Of a stretch of 45,195 bases of DNA, positions 40,041 to 45,195 are shown piece after piece. The DNA comes from Lachnospiraceae bacterium. Its GTDB lineage: Bacteria > Bacillota > Clostridia > Lachnospirales > Lachnospiraceae. Made by a program: the position numbers and the translations under genes. Below the pieces are notes generated by a model, which did not search any database, was not told where the DNA came from, and was given only the letters and a program-made list of their open reading frames with translations. The stretch is from positions 1-45,195 of the forward strand of contig CAJTHM010000033.1 in assembly GCA_910576125.1 (NCBI GenBank), in the 5' to 3' direction. The number at the start of each line of letters is the position of its first letter. Position 1 is the first letter of the stretch.

Positions 40041-40427
40041 ATGAATTGGAATACATTCGGTCACCTTGCAGATATTTTGTCAGTTATAAGCTTTATTATT
40101 TCTCTTGGCATCTTTCGCAAAATACATGCGAAAACTATAGTCCAGAAAAAAACTTATAATCAAGAAAGAGCCAAATTGCTTTCACAATTAATTGCATTAC
40201 GGTCTAACATTTGGGAAGATGGCTTAACTTCCCCTAAAACCCAAGATTCTCTGCAAGAGAACATATTTGGATACCAGATGAAATATCTGCTCATCTCCTC
40301 TCCTCGCTGTATATTCCATGCTTTTCGATGTATCCATCTCTTAAAGGCAGGAATTACTGAATCAAATACTATAAAAATAAGACAAGATGTCAACTTTTTA
40401 ATAGCCAGACTTTCAAAAAAGGAGTGA
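40041..40427 (+). CDS. AT-rich membrane-anchored protein of the immunity-region insert
   Basis: A 128-residue protein with an N-terminal hydrophobic helix (about 5-22, FGHLADILSVISFIISLGIF) and a basic, helical remainder (RKIHAKTIVQKKTYNQERAK). Not recognised. AAAGGAGG precedes the ATG. It forms an operon with the next gene, which follows after seven bases. A short membrane protein expressed in the lysogen beside the repressor suggests superinfection exclusion or an abortive system, but this is inference. Confidence 0.72.
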   Translation: MNWNTFGHLADILSVISFIISLGIFRKIHAKTIVQKKTYNQERAKLLSQLIALRSNIWEDGLTSPKTQDSLQENIFGYQMKYLLISSPRCIFHAFRCIHLLKAGITESNTIKIRQDVNFLIARLSKKE

Positions 40428-40434
40428 CTTTCAC

Positions 40435-40860
40435 ATGGATACCAATAAGGTAAGGGATTTTGTAAACAAAGCCGTAGAAAGAACAAAGTGTAACGAGTTA
40501 ACGTGGATTGCTCTGCCAGATTGCTTTGACCTGAAACCTGTAAGCGATACCTTTCGCAATACCGGAATAGATGAATTATCCGGCTACAAATTGATTCCTT
40601 TTTACAGCTACTATTCCCAATATAAATCCGGCTTTATACTTTTACTGCTCTTTTCTGATGATATAACCCTTACCACTCCTCCCAATAACTGTATTCTCTC
40701 TTTGCGCGTCCAAGATGATACCAGTAAACTCGCCATTGAGATAAGCAACAATCAGTTTGACCCTGTAGATGATTCTCTCTTGATACGGCTCTATAACCTA
40801 GTGGACTCTACCCGTATGAGCAGCGTTCGCTCGCTTCTTAATGATTTCCTCGATGGGTAA
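40435..40860 (+). CDS. Second gene of the immunity-region insert, unknown
   Basis: A 141-residue soluble protein (MDTNKVRDFVNKAVERTKCN at the start, with IPFYSYYSQYKSGFILLLLF in the middle), mixed alpha/beta. No family recognised. GGAG lies before the ATG. Its 3' end overlaps the convergent 85-residue gene by 63 bases, and its terminator (40891-40917) lies inside that gene. It probably works with the membrane protein upstream. Confidence 0.7.
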   Translation: MDTNKVRDFVNKAVERTKCNELTWIALPDCFDLKPVSDTFRNTGIDELSGYKLIPFYSYYSQYKSGFILLLLFSDDITLTTPPNNCILSLRVQDDTSKLAIEISNNQFDPVDDSLLIRLYNLVDSTRMSSVRSLLNDFLDG

Positions 40861-41055
40861 TATCGCATTTATCCCCTCTGCCTCAGCGTCGCCAGCCTCT
40901 TCATCTTTAAGGCTGGCTATTTTGTTTTCTGCTTCGTTCAACATAAGTAGTTCCAGTCTTTTTACCCTACGATCTAATTCTCTCATGATTCGCACTCTGC
41001 GTTCTTCATCCTCTCTTAATGCCAATATAAATTTACTGCCTAAGGGTATCACCAT
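40798..41055 (-). CDS. Small coiled-coil protein downstream of cro
   Basis: An 85-residue highly charged helical protein (LREDEERRVRIMRELDRRVK). AGGAGGTAGGTGAGG stands before the ATG, just after the cro stop. Its 3' part overlaps the convergent moron gene and carries that operon's terminator, so its present form may date from the insertion. Function unknown. Confidence 0.6.
   Translation of the reverse strand: MVIPLGSKFILALREDEERRVRIMRELDRRVKRLELLMLNEAENKIASLKDEEAGDAEAEGINAILPIEEIIKKRANAAHTGRVH
40891..40927 (+). terminator. Terminator of the plus-strand insert operon
   Basis: A perfect 8-bp stem, GCCAGCCT / AGGCTGGC (40891-40898 and 40910-40917), followed by TATTTTGTTTT on the plus strand. 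It ends the two-gene operon and lies within the opposite-strand coding sequence. Confidence 0.75.
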
Positions 41056-41059
41056 TTCC

Positions 41060-41284
41060 TCACCTACCTCCTACGGTTTCCTTGTCTGCAAAGTCCATGG
41101 GGTTTACTCCAAGAAATTCGCAAACAGCAATAAATTCTTTTGCTTTCAAGTCTCTGTTCCTGTCTTTATTAAAAAGGCTATCGTATAAAGCCATATAAGG
41201 AATTCCTGTATCCTTTGAGACTTTAGTTAAATTAATACCCATTTTTTTAATATACGCAGAAACATTTGCAGTAAGAGCGTCCAA
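41060..41284 (-). CDS. Cro-like repressor (XRE helix-turn-helix)
   Basis: A 74-residue protein with an XRE helix-turn-helix (about 13-40: INLTKVSKDTGIPYMALYDS) and the family ending FLGVNPMDFADKETVGGR. The start is TTG at 41284, with GAGGAGGCG seven bases before it. Earlier in-frame ATGs lie inside or upstream of the promoter and cannot be used. It diverges from the CI-like gene and opens the leftward lytic operon. Confidence 0.85.
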   Translation of the reverse strand: MDALTANVSAYIKKMGINLTKVSKDTGIPYMALYDSLFNKDRNRDLKAKEFIAVCEFLGVNPMDFADKETVGGR

Positions 41285-41302
41285 TGTTATCGCCTCCTCA
41301 AA

Positions 41303-41322
41303 TAACAAATATTTTGTTATAT
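41303..41322. promoter_or_regulatory. Operator ATAACAAATATTTTGTTAT in the CI/Cro switch
   Basis: Inverted repeat ATAACAAA / TTTGTTAT with a 3-base centre, just downstream of the leftward promoter start. Related half sites ATTTAACAAAATT (41358-41370) and ATTTGTTAT (41399-41407) lie between and within the two promoters. Three sites for CI and Cro are the expected arrangement. Confidence 0.6.
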
Positions 41323-41324
41323 GC

Positions 41325-41353
41325 ATAATAATACCATTTTTTTCGTTTGTCAA
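41325..41353 (-). promoter_or_regulatory. Leftward lytic promoter (for cro and early genes)
   Basis: On the minus strand consensus TTGACA (41353-41348), a 17-base spacer and TATTAT (41330-41325). Confidence 0.8.
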
Positions 41354-41383
41354 TATCATTTAACAAAATTTTTGATATTTTTA

Positions 41384-41411
41384 TTGACACGATAAAATTA
41401 TTTGTTATAAT
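41384..41411 (+). promoter_or_regulatory. Repressor maintenance promoter
   Basis: TTGACA (41384-41389), a 16-base spacer and TATAAT (41406-41411), the consensus at both boxes. An operator half site ATTTGTTAT overlaps the -10 box, so the CI-like protein could shut off its own gene at high level. Confidence 0.82.
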
Positions 41412-41434
41412 GAAAATAATCGGAGGAGGAGGAC

Positions 41435-42199
41435 ATGAAGAAAGATTTTGCAGAGACATTAAAAGAAATGCGGGTTAATGCTGGCTATTCACAAAAAGAA
41501 GTATATGAAATGTTTAATATACGGCAATCTACTTTTAGTGCTTGGGAAACCGGAAGAGCAGAACCGTCTGCGGATATGTTGCTTAAATTATGTAAGCTGT
41601 ATAATGTAAATGACGTTTTAGGTGCTTTTGGATTTGACGGCTATAATGAAGATGGAAAGCCCAAACTCAACATAAAGGAAATTGACATAGTAGAAAAATA
41701 CCGCGTACTCGACCCCCACGGTAAGGAAATGGTAGATTTCACCCTCCAGAAGGAATGGGAACGCTCCACGGCGGAATCTGTGCCAGAAAGCAATACTCCC
41801 TCCGCCACCGCCGAAATAATCCCCATGCGCTTCCTGTCCTACTACCAGAGGATGGCCTCCGCCGGGAAAGGGGAGTTCCTGTTCCCGGACATCCCCACGG
41901 AGGTGATACCCGTCCCGGACACCCCACTGTCACGCAGGGCTGATTTCGTCATCGGGGTGAGCGGCCGGAGCATGGAGGACACTTTCTTTGATGGGGACAA
42001 GGTGCTGGTGGAGAAAGCCGATGAAGTCCCGATAGGAAAGATTGGAATCTTCGTCAGGGGAAACGAATGCTTCATAAAAGAGGCGGGACAGAACAGGCTT
42101 ATCTCCCACAATGAAGACAAAGGACGGTATCCGGATATAGTCCCGGACGAAAGAGGGATAGATGCCATCGGGATAGTTCTTGGAAAAGTAGGAGAATGA
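41435..42199 (+). CDS. CI/LexA-like repressor with S24 autoprotease domain
   Basis: A 254-residue repressor. The XRE helix-turn-helix is at about 8-62. The S24 peptidase domain has cleavage site Ala143-Gly144 (RMASAGKGEF) and the catalytic dyad Ser179 (GVSGRSMED) and Lys215 (GNECFIKE). It keeps the prophage silent and would cut itself when RecA filaments signal DNA damage. The first third of the gene is AT-rich and the rest GC-rich with an abrupt change near 41710, as if the DNA-binding half had been exchanged to alter immunity type. GGAGGAGGAGG precedes the ATG. Confidence 0.93.
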   Translation: MKKDFAETLKEMRVNAGYSQKEVYEMFNIRQSTFSAWETGRAEPSADMLLKLCKLYNVNDVLGAFGFDGYNEDGKPKLNIKEIDIVEKYRVLDPHGKEMVDFTLQKEWERSTAESVPESNTPSATAEIIPMRFLSYYQRMASAGKGEFLFPDIPTEVIPVPDTPLSRRADFVIGVSGRSMEDTFFDGDKVLVEKADEVPIGKIGIFVRGNECFIKEAGQNRLISHNEDKGRYPDIVPDERGIDAIGIVLGKVGE

Positions 42200-42226
42200 T
42201 TAAACCGTTACAGCGTTTCAATAAAA
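42198..42226 (+). repeat. 29-base dispersed repeat, copy 1
   Basis: GATTAAACCGTTACAGCGTT followed by TCAATAAAA, right at the repressor stop. Close copies are at 42623-42651 and 43424-43452. All share TT(A/G)AAC, 16 bases, then TAAA, which could be weak promoters, but the conservation of the spacer suggests a binding site. Confidence 0.5.
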
Positions 42227-42281
42227 ATATGTGGCTGATTTTCTCATACAATAAAATACAATAAATTACTCCGGGCGCATA

Positions 42282-42310
42282 TTGCATTCCTGTTCCGCAT
42301 ATGCTATAAT
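42282..42310 (+). promoter_or_regulatory. Promoter of antisense RNA antitoxin (module 2)
   Basis: TTGCAT (42282-42287), a 17-base spacer and an extended TGCTATAAT (-10 at 42305-42310). It points toward the 3' end of the small toxin gene on the other strand. Confidence 0.7.
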
Positions 42311-42316
42311 GCCAAT

Positions 42317-42400
42317 AGGCAAAAGGTTTGGAATGCTCATGTAGCATAAAAGGAACGAACCCCCGGAAGTATTTGCGGTACTTCCGGGGGTTCTCCTTCT
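42317..42400 (+). ncRNA. Antisense RNA antitoxin of type I module 2
   Basis: Predicted RNA from the promoter at 42282-42310 to a perfect 14-bp hairpin (42358-42371 / 42379-42392, loop of seven) followed by CTCCTTCTTTT. On the minus strand the same hairpin is followed by a T-rich stretch and would end the toxin mRNA, so both RNAs overlap at their 3' ends. Inferred from signals. Confidence 0.6.
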
Positions 42401-42437
42401 TTTGCGGAGAAGTCAACCGTTTGGGCTCGGCTACCGT

Positions 42438-42524
42438 CTACTCATCTCCATCAAGCCACTTGCACAGGTAGTAGGCGACTACGCTGGCCAATACGGAGAG
42501 AATAAAGGGTTGAAATAAACTCAT
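42438..42524 (-). CDS. Small membrane toxin of type I module 2
   Basis: A 28-residue peptide: MSLFQPFILSVLASVVAYYL followed by CKWLDGDE, one membrane helix with a short charged tail. GGGGG lies seven to eleven bases before the ATG and can pair with CCCCT in the leader, again hiding the ribosome site. Short clostridial phage peptides of this form are thought to be type I toxins. The promoter is at 42567-42595. Confidence 0.65.
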   Translation of the reverse strand: MSLFQPFILSVLASVVAYYLCKWLDGDE

Positions 42525-42566
42525 GTGCACCCCCTTTCCGTACCGGTATAGGGGCGGTAACAAAAA

Positions 42567-42595
42567 AATATAGCACAATGGTTGCGACGTCGCAA
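42567..42595 (-). promoter_or_regulatory. Toxin promoter (module 2) overlapping the 16-bp palindrome
   Basis: On the minus strand TTGCGA (42595-42590), a 17-base spacer and TATATT (42572-42567) preceded by TG. The -35 box lies within palindrome copy 3, so a protein bound there would block the promoter. Confidence 0.6.
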
Positions 42596-42650
42596 CTCCT
42601 GTAACATAAAAACCTGATTGCCGATTAAACCGCTACGGCGTTTCAATAAA
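42581..42650 (+). repeat. 70-bp direct repeat flanking the PIN module, left copy (contains palindrome copy 3)
   Basis: Starts with GTTGCGACGTCGCAAC (42581-42596) and continues through TAACATAAAAACCTGATTGC to AATAAA. The right copy, 43382-43451, matches at 63 of 70 positions by my count. Together they bracket the PIN toxin-antitoxin genes. Confidence 0.8.
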
Positions 42651-42677
42651 ATATCGAAAAGAAAAGGGGGAGATGCC

Positions 42678-43154
42678 ATGAAAAAGCTGAAGGTATATCT
42701 GGACACTTCCATAATCAGCCATCTGCAGCAGGAAGACGTTCCAGAAAAAATGCGTGAGACTCAGGAACTGTGGGAACAATTCAAGGAGAGACAAGATATT
42801 GAAGTCGTCATTTCCGATCTGGTCATCCGGGAGATCTCCAAATGCAGCGAGCCGAAGCTCTCTTTTCTGCTTGGCGAGCTGGCGCAGTTAGATTATACAC
42901 TGGTAAAGATCACGGAGGACGAAAAAGGGCTTGCAGATATTTACCTTCAAAACGGGGTGTTAAGGGAAAAGAGCCTTGATGACCTCACACATATCGCGAT
43001 TGCCACCTTGAACGACTGCCGCTATATCGTAAGCTGGAATTTCAAGCATTTCGTGAACCCTAAGACTATCAAGGCCGTAAATGCGACGAACCTGTCCCTG
43101 AACCTGCCTCAAGTGGACATCTATTCACCAAGCATGATGTTAGGAGGATTCTGA
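42678..43154 (+). CDS. PIN-domain toxin-like ribonuclease (VapC-like)
   Basis: A 158-residue PIN domain: Asp9 (VYLDTSIISH), Glu52 (SDLVIREIS), Asp101/Asp102 (KSLDDLTHIAIA) and the WNFKHF motif (120-125) form the metal site. It would cut RNA as the toxin of a type II module. GGGGGAG precedes the ATG at 42678; a longer frame from 42618 has no site. The partner gene starts two bases after its stop. Unlike classical vapBC, the toxin comes first. Confidence 0.88.
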   Translation: MKKLKVYLDTSIISHLQQEDVPEKMRETQELWEQFKERQDIEVVISDLVIREISKCSEPKLSFLLGELAQLDYTLVKITEDEKGLADIYLQNGVLREKSLDDLTHIAIATLNDCRYIVSWNFKHFVNPKTIKAVNATNLSLNLPQVDIYSPSMMLGGF

Positions 43155-43156
43155 TT

Positions 43157-43327
43157 ATGGAAAATATTACGCTGACCATTGATGAGATACATTCTATCCG
43201 GGAAGAGCATTCCCAAAGAACCAAGGAGCTGAGTTTTGGCGAATACAGGAAGCTCCTGGATGCTGAGATAGCTCCTACGCTCCTTGCATTGGCTCATGCA
43301 AAGGAAGCTGGAAAGTTTGACAAATGA
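43157..43327 (+). CDS. Putative antitoxin of the PIN module
   Basis: A 56-residue acidic helical protein (MENITLTIDEIHSIREEHSQ at the start, ending EAGKFDK). GGAGG lies 10-14 bases before the ATG. Its place, immediately after the PIN gene, and its small acidic nature suggest the antitoxin. I recognise no DNA-binding fold in it; it may only wrap the toxin. Confidence 0.65.
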   Translation: MENITLTIDEIHSIREEHSQRTKELSFGEYRKLLDAEIAPTLLALAHAKEAGKFDK

Positions 43328-43367
43328 GCAGAATATAGTATGGTGCAGCAAGTGGTTACGCCCTTTT

Positions 43368-43396
43368 TATATACGGAACCAGTTGCGACGTCGCAA
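43368..43396 (-). promoter_or_regulatory. Leftward promoter overlapping palindrome copy 4, antisense to the PIN module
   Basis: On the minus strand TTGCGA (43396-43391), a 17-base spacer and TATATA (43373-43368), the same design as the module 2 toxin promoter. A transcript would start near 43361 and run antisense through the antitoxin and PIN genes. No convincing coding frame follows it. Confidence 0.5.
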
Positions 43397-43451
43397 CCCC
43401 CATAACATAAAAACCTGATTGCCGATTGAACCGCTCCTGCGTTTTAATAAA
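43382..43451 (+). repeat. 70-bp direct repeat flanking the PIN module, right copy (contains palindrome copy 4)
   Basis: Second copy of the block at 42581-42650, beginning with the same 16-bp palindrome. It marks the right edge of an 800-bp cassette with the PIN genes. Confidence 0.8.
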
Positions 43452-43491
43452 GTCAAAGGAAAGTGAGGGATTACTATTGACAATTACCATA

Positions 43492-43542
43492 TCTTGTGTT
43501 TCTACACTGGATAAACACAAGTTATCCACTGTTTTATCCACA
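43492..43542 (+). promoter_or_regulatory. Inverted repeat and two DnaA-box-like sequences
   Basis: TCTTGTGTTT and AAACACAAG form a 9-base inverted repeat (about 43493-43501 and 43513-43521). They are followed by TTATCCACT (43522-43530) and TTATCCACA (43534-43542), 12 bases apart; the second is the consensus DnaA box. No gene lies here. Binding by host DnaA is possible but not established. Confidence 0.4.
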
Positions 43543-43557
43543 TTTTTTCAAAAACGG

Positions 43558-43585
43558 TTGACTTTTGAGAGTTTTGGGGTATACT
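43558..43585 (+). promoter_or_regulatory. Promoter upstream of the integrase leader
   Basis: TTGACT (43558-43563), a 16-base spacer and TATACT (43580-43585). Confidence 0.7.
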
Positions 43586-43591
43586 AAAAGT

Positions 43592-43645
43592 AACAGAAGC
43601 TCCCACACCTCTCAACGATGTGTCCAATGGGAGCACTTTTTATTT
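43592..43645 (+). ncRNA. Short RNA or attenuator in the integrase leader
   Basis: From the promoter at 43558-43585, the first 50 bases fold as GCTCCCA / TGGGAGC with a nested CAC/GTG stem and end in ACTTTTTATTTT, a complete terminator. Most transcripts would stop here, leaving a small RNA or limiting integrase expression. Further hairpins follow in the leader: CGGTG/CACCG near 43722-43737, and CCCGGAG / CTCCGGG about 43756-43801. Confidence 0.5.
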
Positions 43646-43868
43646 TGCGGGAGAAAAAATGGAGTTAAAGAAATCTACAACTTTGAAACAATGAAAAACA
43701 GTTGCAAAATTTGAAAAACCGCCCGGTGTTGGCGCACCGAACGGCTTTAGATATACCCCGGAGGGATACCACATTTGCAAAAATATTGTATCATCTCCGG
43801 GAGCAGCTTGCAAGCGATTTTTCGCGGGCTGTTATTTTTATACGCTTTTTTAAGGAGGATGATACAAG
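43642..43868 (+). other. Structured leader of the integrase gene
   Basis: No gene is seen in this stretch. It contains at least two stem-loops (arms near 43720-43742 and 43756-43801) and ends in TTTTTTAAGGAGGATG, which holds the integrase ribosome site. The second stem is close to that site and could regulate translation. I recognise no known riboswitch. Confidence 0.4.
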
Positions 43869-44954
43869 ATGGCAACTGCAAAATACACAAAAGGCAAGGA
43901 CGGCTACTTCCAGGCAAAGGTCTGGGACGGCACCTACACAGAAAAGGGCGTGAAGCACCGGGTGACGCTCCGGACGAAGAAGTCCAGCCGGGCCCTTGAG
44001 GAAATGGTCCGGGAGATGGAGGAAAAGGTCCGCAACCGCGACGTCCTAAGAGAGTCCAAGGTCTCCGTGCAGGAATATGCCCGGACATGGCTCGACATAT
44101 ACAAGCACGATGCAGAGCTGAACACGAAAGCCATGTACCGGCGCATCATAGAGGTACATATGGACATCCTGAAATCTGTCCCGATTTCTTCCCTCCGGAA
44201 GACCGACGTCCTGATGTGCCTGAACGCGGCCTCTGGCAAGGCACGCACCCAGGAGCAGCTGCTCCTCACCCTGAAGCAAGTGGTCAAGGCCGCCATCACC
44301 GACAAGCATATCGCCCCAGCCATATACATGGAAATATTCGATGGGATCCGAGTCAAGAAGCAGCATAAGACCGACAAGCGTCCTTTGACATCAGAAGAGA
44401 AAGCCGCTGTCTTTTCTGCGGACTTCACCAATACGCAAAAGGCCTTCGTATATATCATATACGGCTGCGGCCTACGCCGCGGAGAAGCCCTTGCCCTGGA
44501 ACGCTCAGATTTCGATTTTAAGGCGAAAAAGCTCACCGTGGACAAATCCCTCGCCTTTGACGAGAACACGCCATATATCAAGTCCACGAAGAGCCAGAAC
44601 GGCATCAGGGAAGTCCCGATACCATCGAACGTCCTTCCGTTCCTACAGGAGTACTGCCGCTGCATCAGCCAGCCAAGATTGTTCTGCACTGCCGGCAAGG
44701 ATATCATGACCAAGAGCTCCTATGTCAAGCTATGGGCCGGCATCCGCCAGAAGATGGGCTCCCCCGACCTGACTGCGCATATCTTCCGGCACAACTACTG
44801 CACGAACCTGTGCTACCAGATACCGACCGTCTCCATCAAAAAGATTGCAGAGTTACTGGGAGACAACGAGAAGATGGTGATAGAGGTCTACAACCACATC
44901 ATCCTGGACAAAGAAGATGCCCAGACAGCAGTGGAAATGGCACTTAAGGCCTAA
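43869..44954 (+). CDS. int: Phage integrase (tyrosine recombinase)
   Basis: A 361-residue integrase. The N-terminal AP2-like arm-binding domain (about 1-55, GYFQAKVWDGTYTEKGVKHR) is followed by the core-binding domain (about 65-165). The catalytic domain has Arg203 (CGLRRGEAL), Lys241, His304 and Arg307 (HIFRHNY) and Tyr341 (VYNHI). The usual second His is replaced in LLGDNEKM, a tolerated position. It joins attP to the tRNA-Lys att site, whose copy lies 137 bases downstream. AAGGAGG precedes the ATG. Confidence 0.95.
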   Translation: MATAKYTKGKDGYFQAKVWDGTYTEKGVKHRVTLRTKKSSRALEEMVREMEEKVRNRDVLRESKVSVQEYARTWLDIYKHDAELNTKAMYRRIIEVHMDILKSVPISSLRKTDVLMCLNAASGKARTQEQLLLTLKQVVKAAITDKHIAPAIYMEIFDGIRVKKQHKTDKRPLTSEEKAAVFSADFTNTQKAFVYIIYGCGLRRGEALALERSDFDFKAKKLTVDKSLAFDENTPYIKSTKSQNGIREVPIPSNVLPFLQEYCRCISQPRLFCTAGKDIMTKSSYVKLWAGIRQKMGSPDLTAHIFRHNYCTNLCYQIPTVSIKKIAELLGDNEKMVIEVYNHIILDKEDAQTAVEMALKA

Positions 44955-44960
44955 AAAAAG

Positions 44961-45017
44961 TGAGACATCTTGTTCTCCAGAACCTCATTTTTCCTCGGCG
45001 AGACAGATTTGAGACAT
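44961..45017 (+). promoter_or_regulatory. TGAGACA repeats, candidate integrase arm-binding sites (right)
   Basis: TGAGACAT at 44961-44968 and 45010-45017 and GAGACA at 45000-45005 lie between integrase and the right att copy; the left side holds two more. A separate 10-base word GATTTTATGC flanks both att copies (108-117 and 45075-45084), in direct orientation. Confidence 0.45.
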
Positions 45018-45090
45018 TTACCACCATGCACAGCAGATTACATCCATTTACATACGGCAAGTACCAGAAACGCCGATTTTATGCGGTTTC

Positions 45091-45195
45091 CCGGGCACAA
45101 AAAAAGAACCGTCCCCAAGGCTCATATGTCCTCAAAAACAGTCCTTCTAGTGCGCCACCAGGGGCTCGAACCCTGGACACCCTGATTAAGAGTCA
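45091..45195. repeat. Right copy of the 105-bp terminal direct repeat (attachment site)
   Basis: Identical to 1-105. The minus strand from 45195 to 45151 gives tRNA-Lys(CUU) positions 29-73. In an integrated prophage the host's 5' half of the gene would continue beyond 45195, so this copy restores the functional tRNA. Confidence 0.85.
45151..45195 (-). tRNA. 3' half of tRNA-Lys(CUU) at the integrase-side att copy
   Basis: The same 45 bases as at 61-105, but here the window ends at the anticodon stem, so the missing 5' half may simply be outside the window. The phage thus carries the replacement 3' end that keeps the host gene working after integration. Confidence 0.8.

Noticed and set aside
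43121..43351. A 76-codon minus-strand frame opposite the PIN antitoxin
   Set aside because: It has no ribosome site and its sequence is the complement of a better-supported gene. Only the promoter pointing that way was kept.
42198..43452. Reading the three 29-base repeats as integron or att-like sites
   Set aside because: They are not symmetrical and lie beside different genes in the same orientation without recombinase context. A regulatory repeat is simpler.
44970..45185. A plus-strand frame across the right att repeat ending HQGLEPWTP
   Set aside because: The ending is the well-known false translation of a tRNA gene's complement.

Overview
This window is a complete temperate, contractile-tailed phage (PBSX/XkdK-type myophage module) of a Gram-positive host. 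The host is most likely a clostridial, Lachnospiraceae-like Bacillota: start sites are preceded by strong AGGAGG-type ribosome sites, several starts are TTG or GTG, late proteins are those of PBSX/skin-like elements, and the GC-rich core is interrupted by AT-rich accessory genes. The first and last 105 bases are identical and contain the 3' half of a tRNA-Lys(CUU) gene. The window is therefore either an integrated prophage cut at attL/attR or a circular genome written with a terminal overlap.

Almost everything from 41.3 kb down to 0.2 kb is transcribed leftward (minus strand). Right to left: integrase (43.9-45.0 kb, plus strand); a regulatory and toxin-antitoxin region (42.2-43.9 kb); the immunity switch with a CI/LexA-like repressor (plus) diverging from a Cro-like protein (minus) at 41.06-42.2 kb; a 1.1-kb plus-strand two-gene insert (40.0-40.9 kb); small early genes (38.0-39.9 kb); and a replication block (26.9-38.0 kb: DUF2800 nuclease-like protein, DUF2815 ssDNA-binding-like protein, family A DNA polymerase, VapE-type primase/helicase, VRR-NUC nuclease, SNF2 helicase, Dam methylase, NUMOD/HNH endonuclease), with iteron-like TGTTAC repeats at 30.97-31.12 kb. 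Then come an ArpU-like late regulator, an AT-rich moron gene, terminases, portal, minor head protein, scaffold, capsid, connectors, sheath, tube, frameshifted tail chaperone, tape measure, baseplate, tail fibre, holin and amidase.

The most striking part lies at the tail-fibre end (1.5-4.4 kb). The fibre gene on the minus strand contains the site ACTAAACACGGG, encoding L-N-T-G, at its constant/variable boundary. Three more copies of the site, two inverted and one direct, each begin a silent alternative C-terminal cassette that stays open to its own stop. The cassettes are packed in two back-to-back pairs whose stop codons overlap tail to tail. Between the pairs lie an XerC/D-like tyrosine recombinase and a type I toxin-antitoxin module. 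This is the architecture of a shufflon (multiple-inversion C-terminal switch) acting on a phage receptor-binding protein.

Other notable structure: two type I toxin/antisense-RNA modules and one PIN-domain module; four copies of a perfect 16-bp palindrome (GTTGCGACGTCGCAAC), two of them overlapping promoter -35 boxes in duplicated 70-bp blocks that flank the PIN module; a duplicated cro 3' end flanking the immunity insert; a minor head protein with an added HExxH domain; and three 9-bp GGACAA repeats beside the late regulator.
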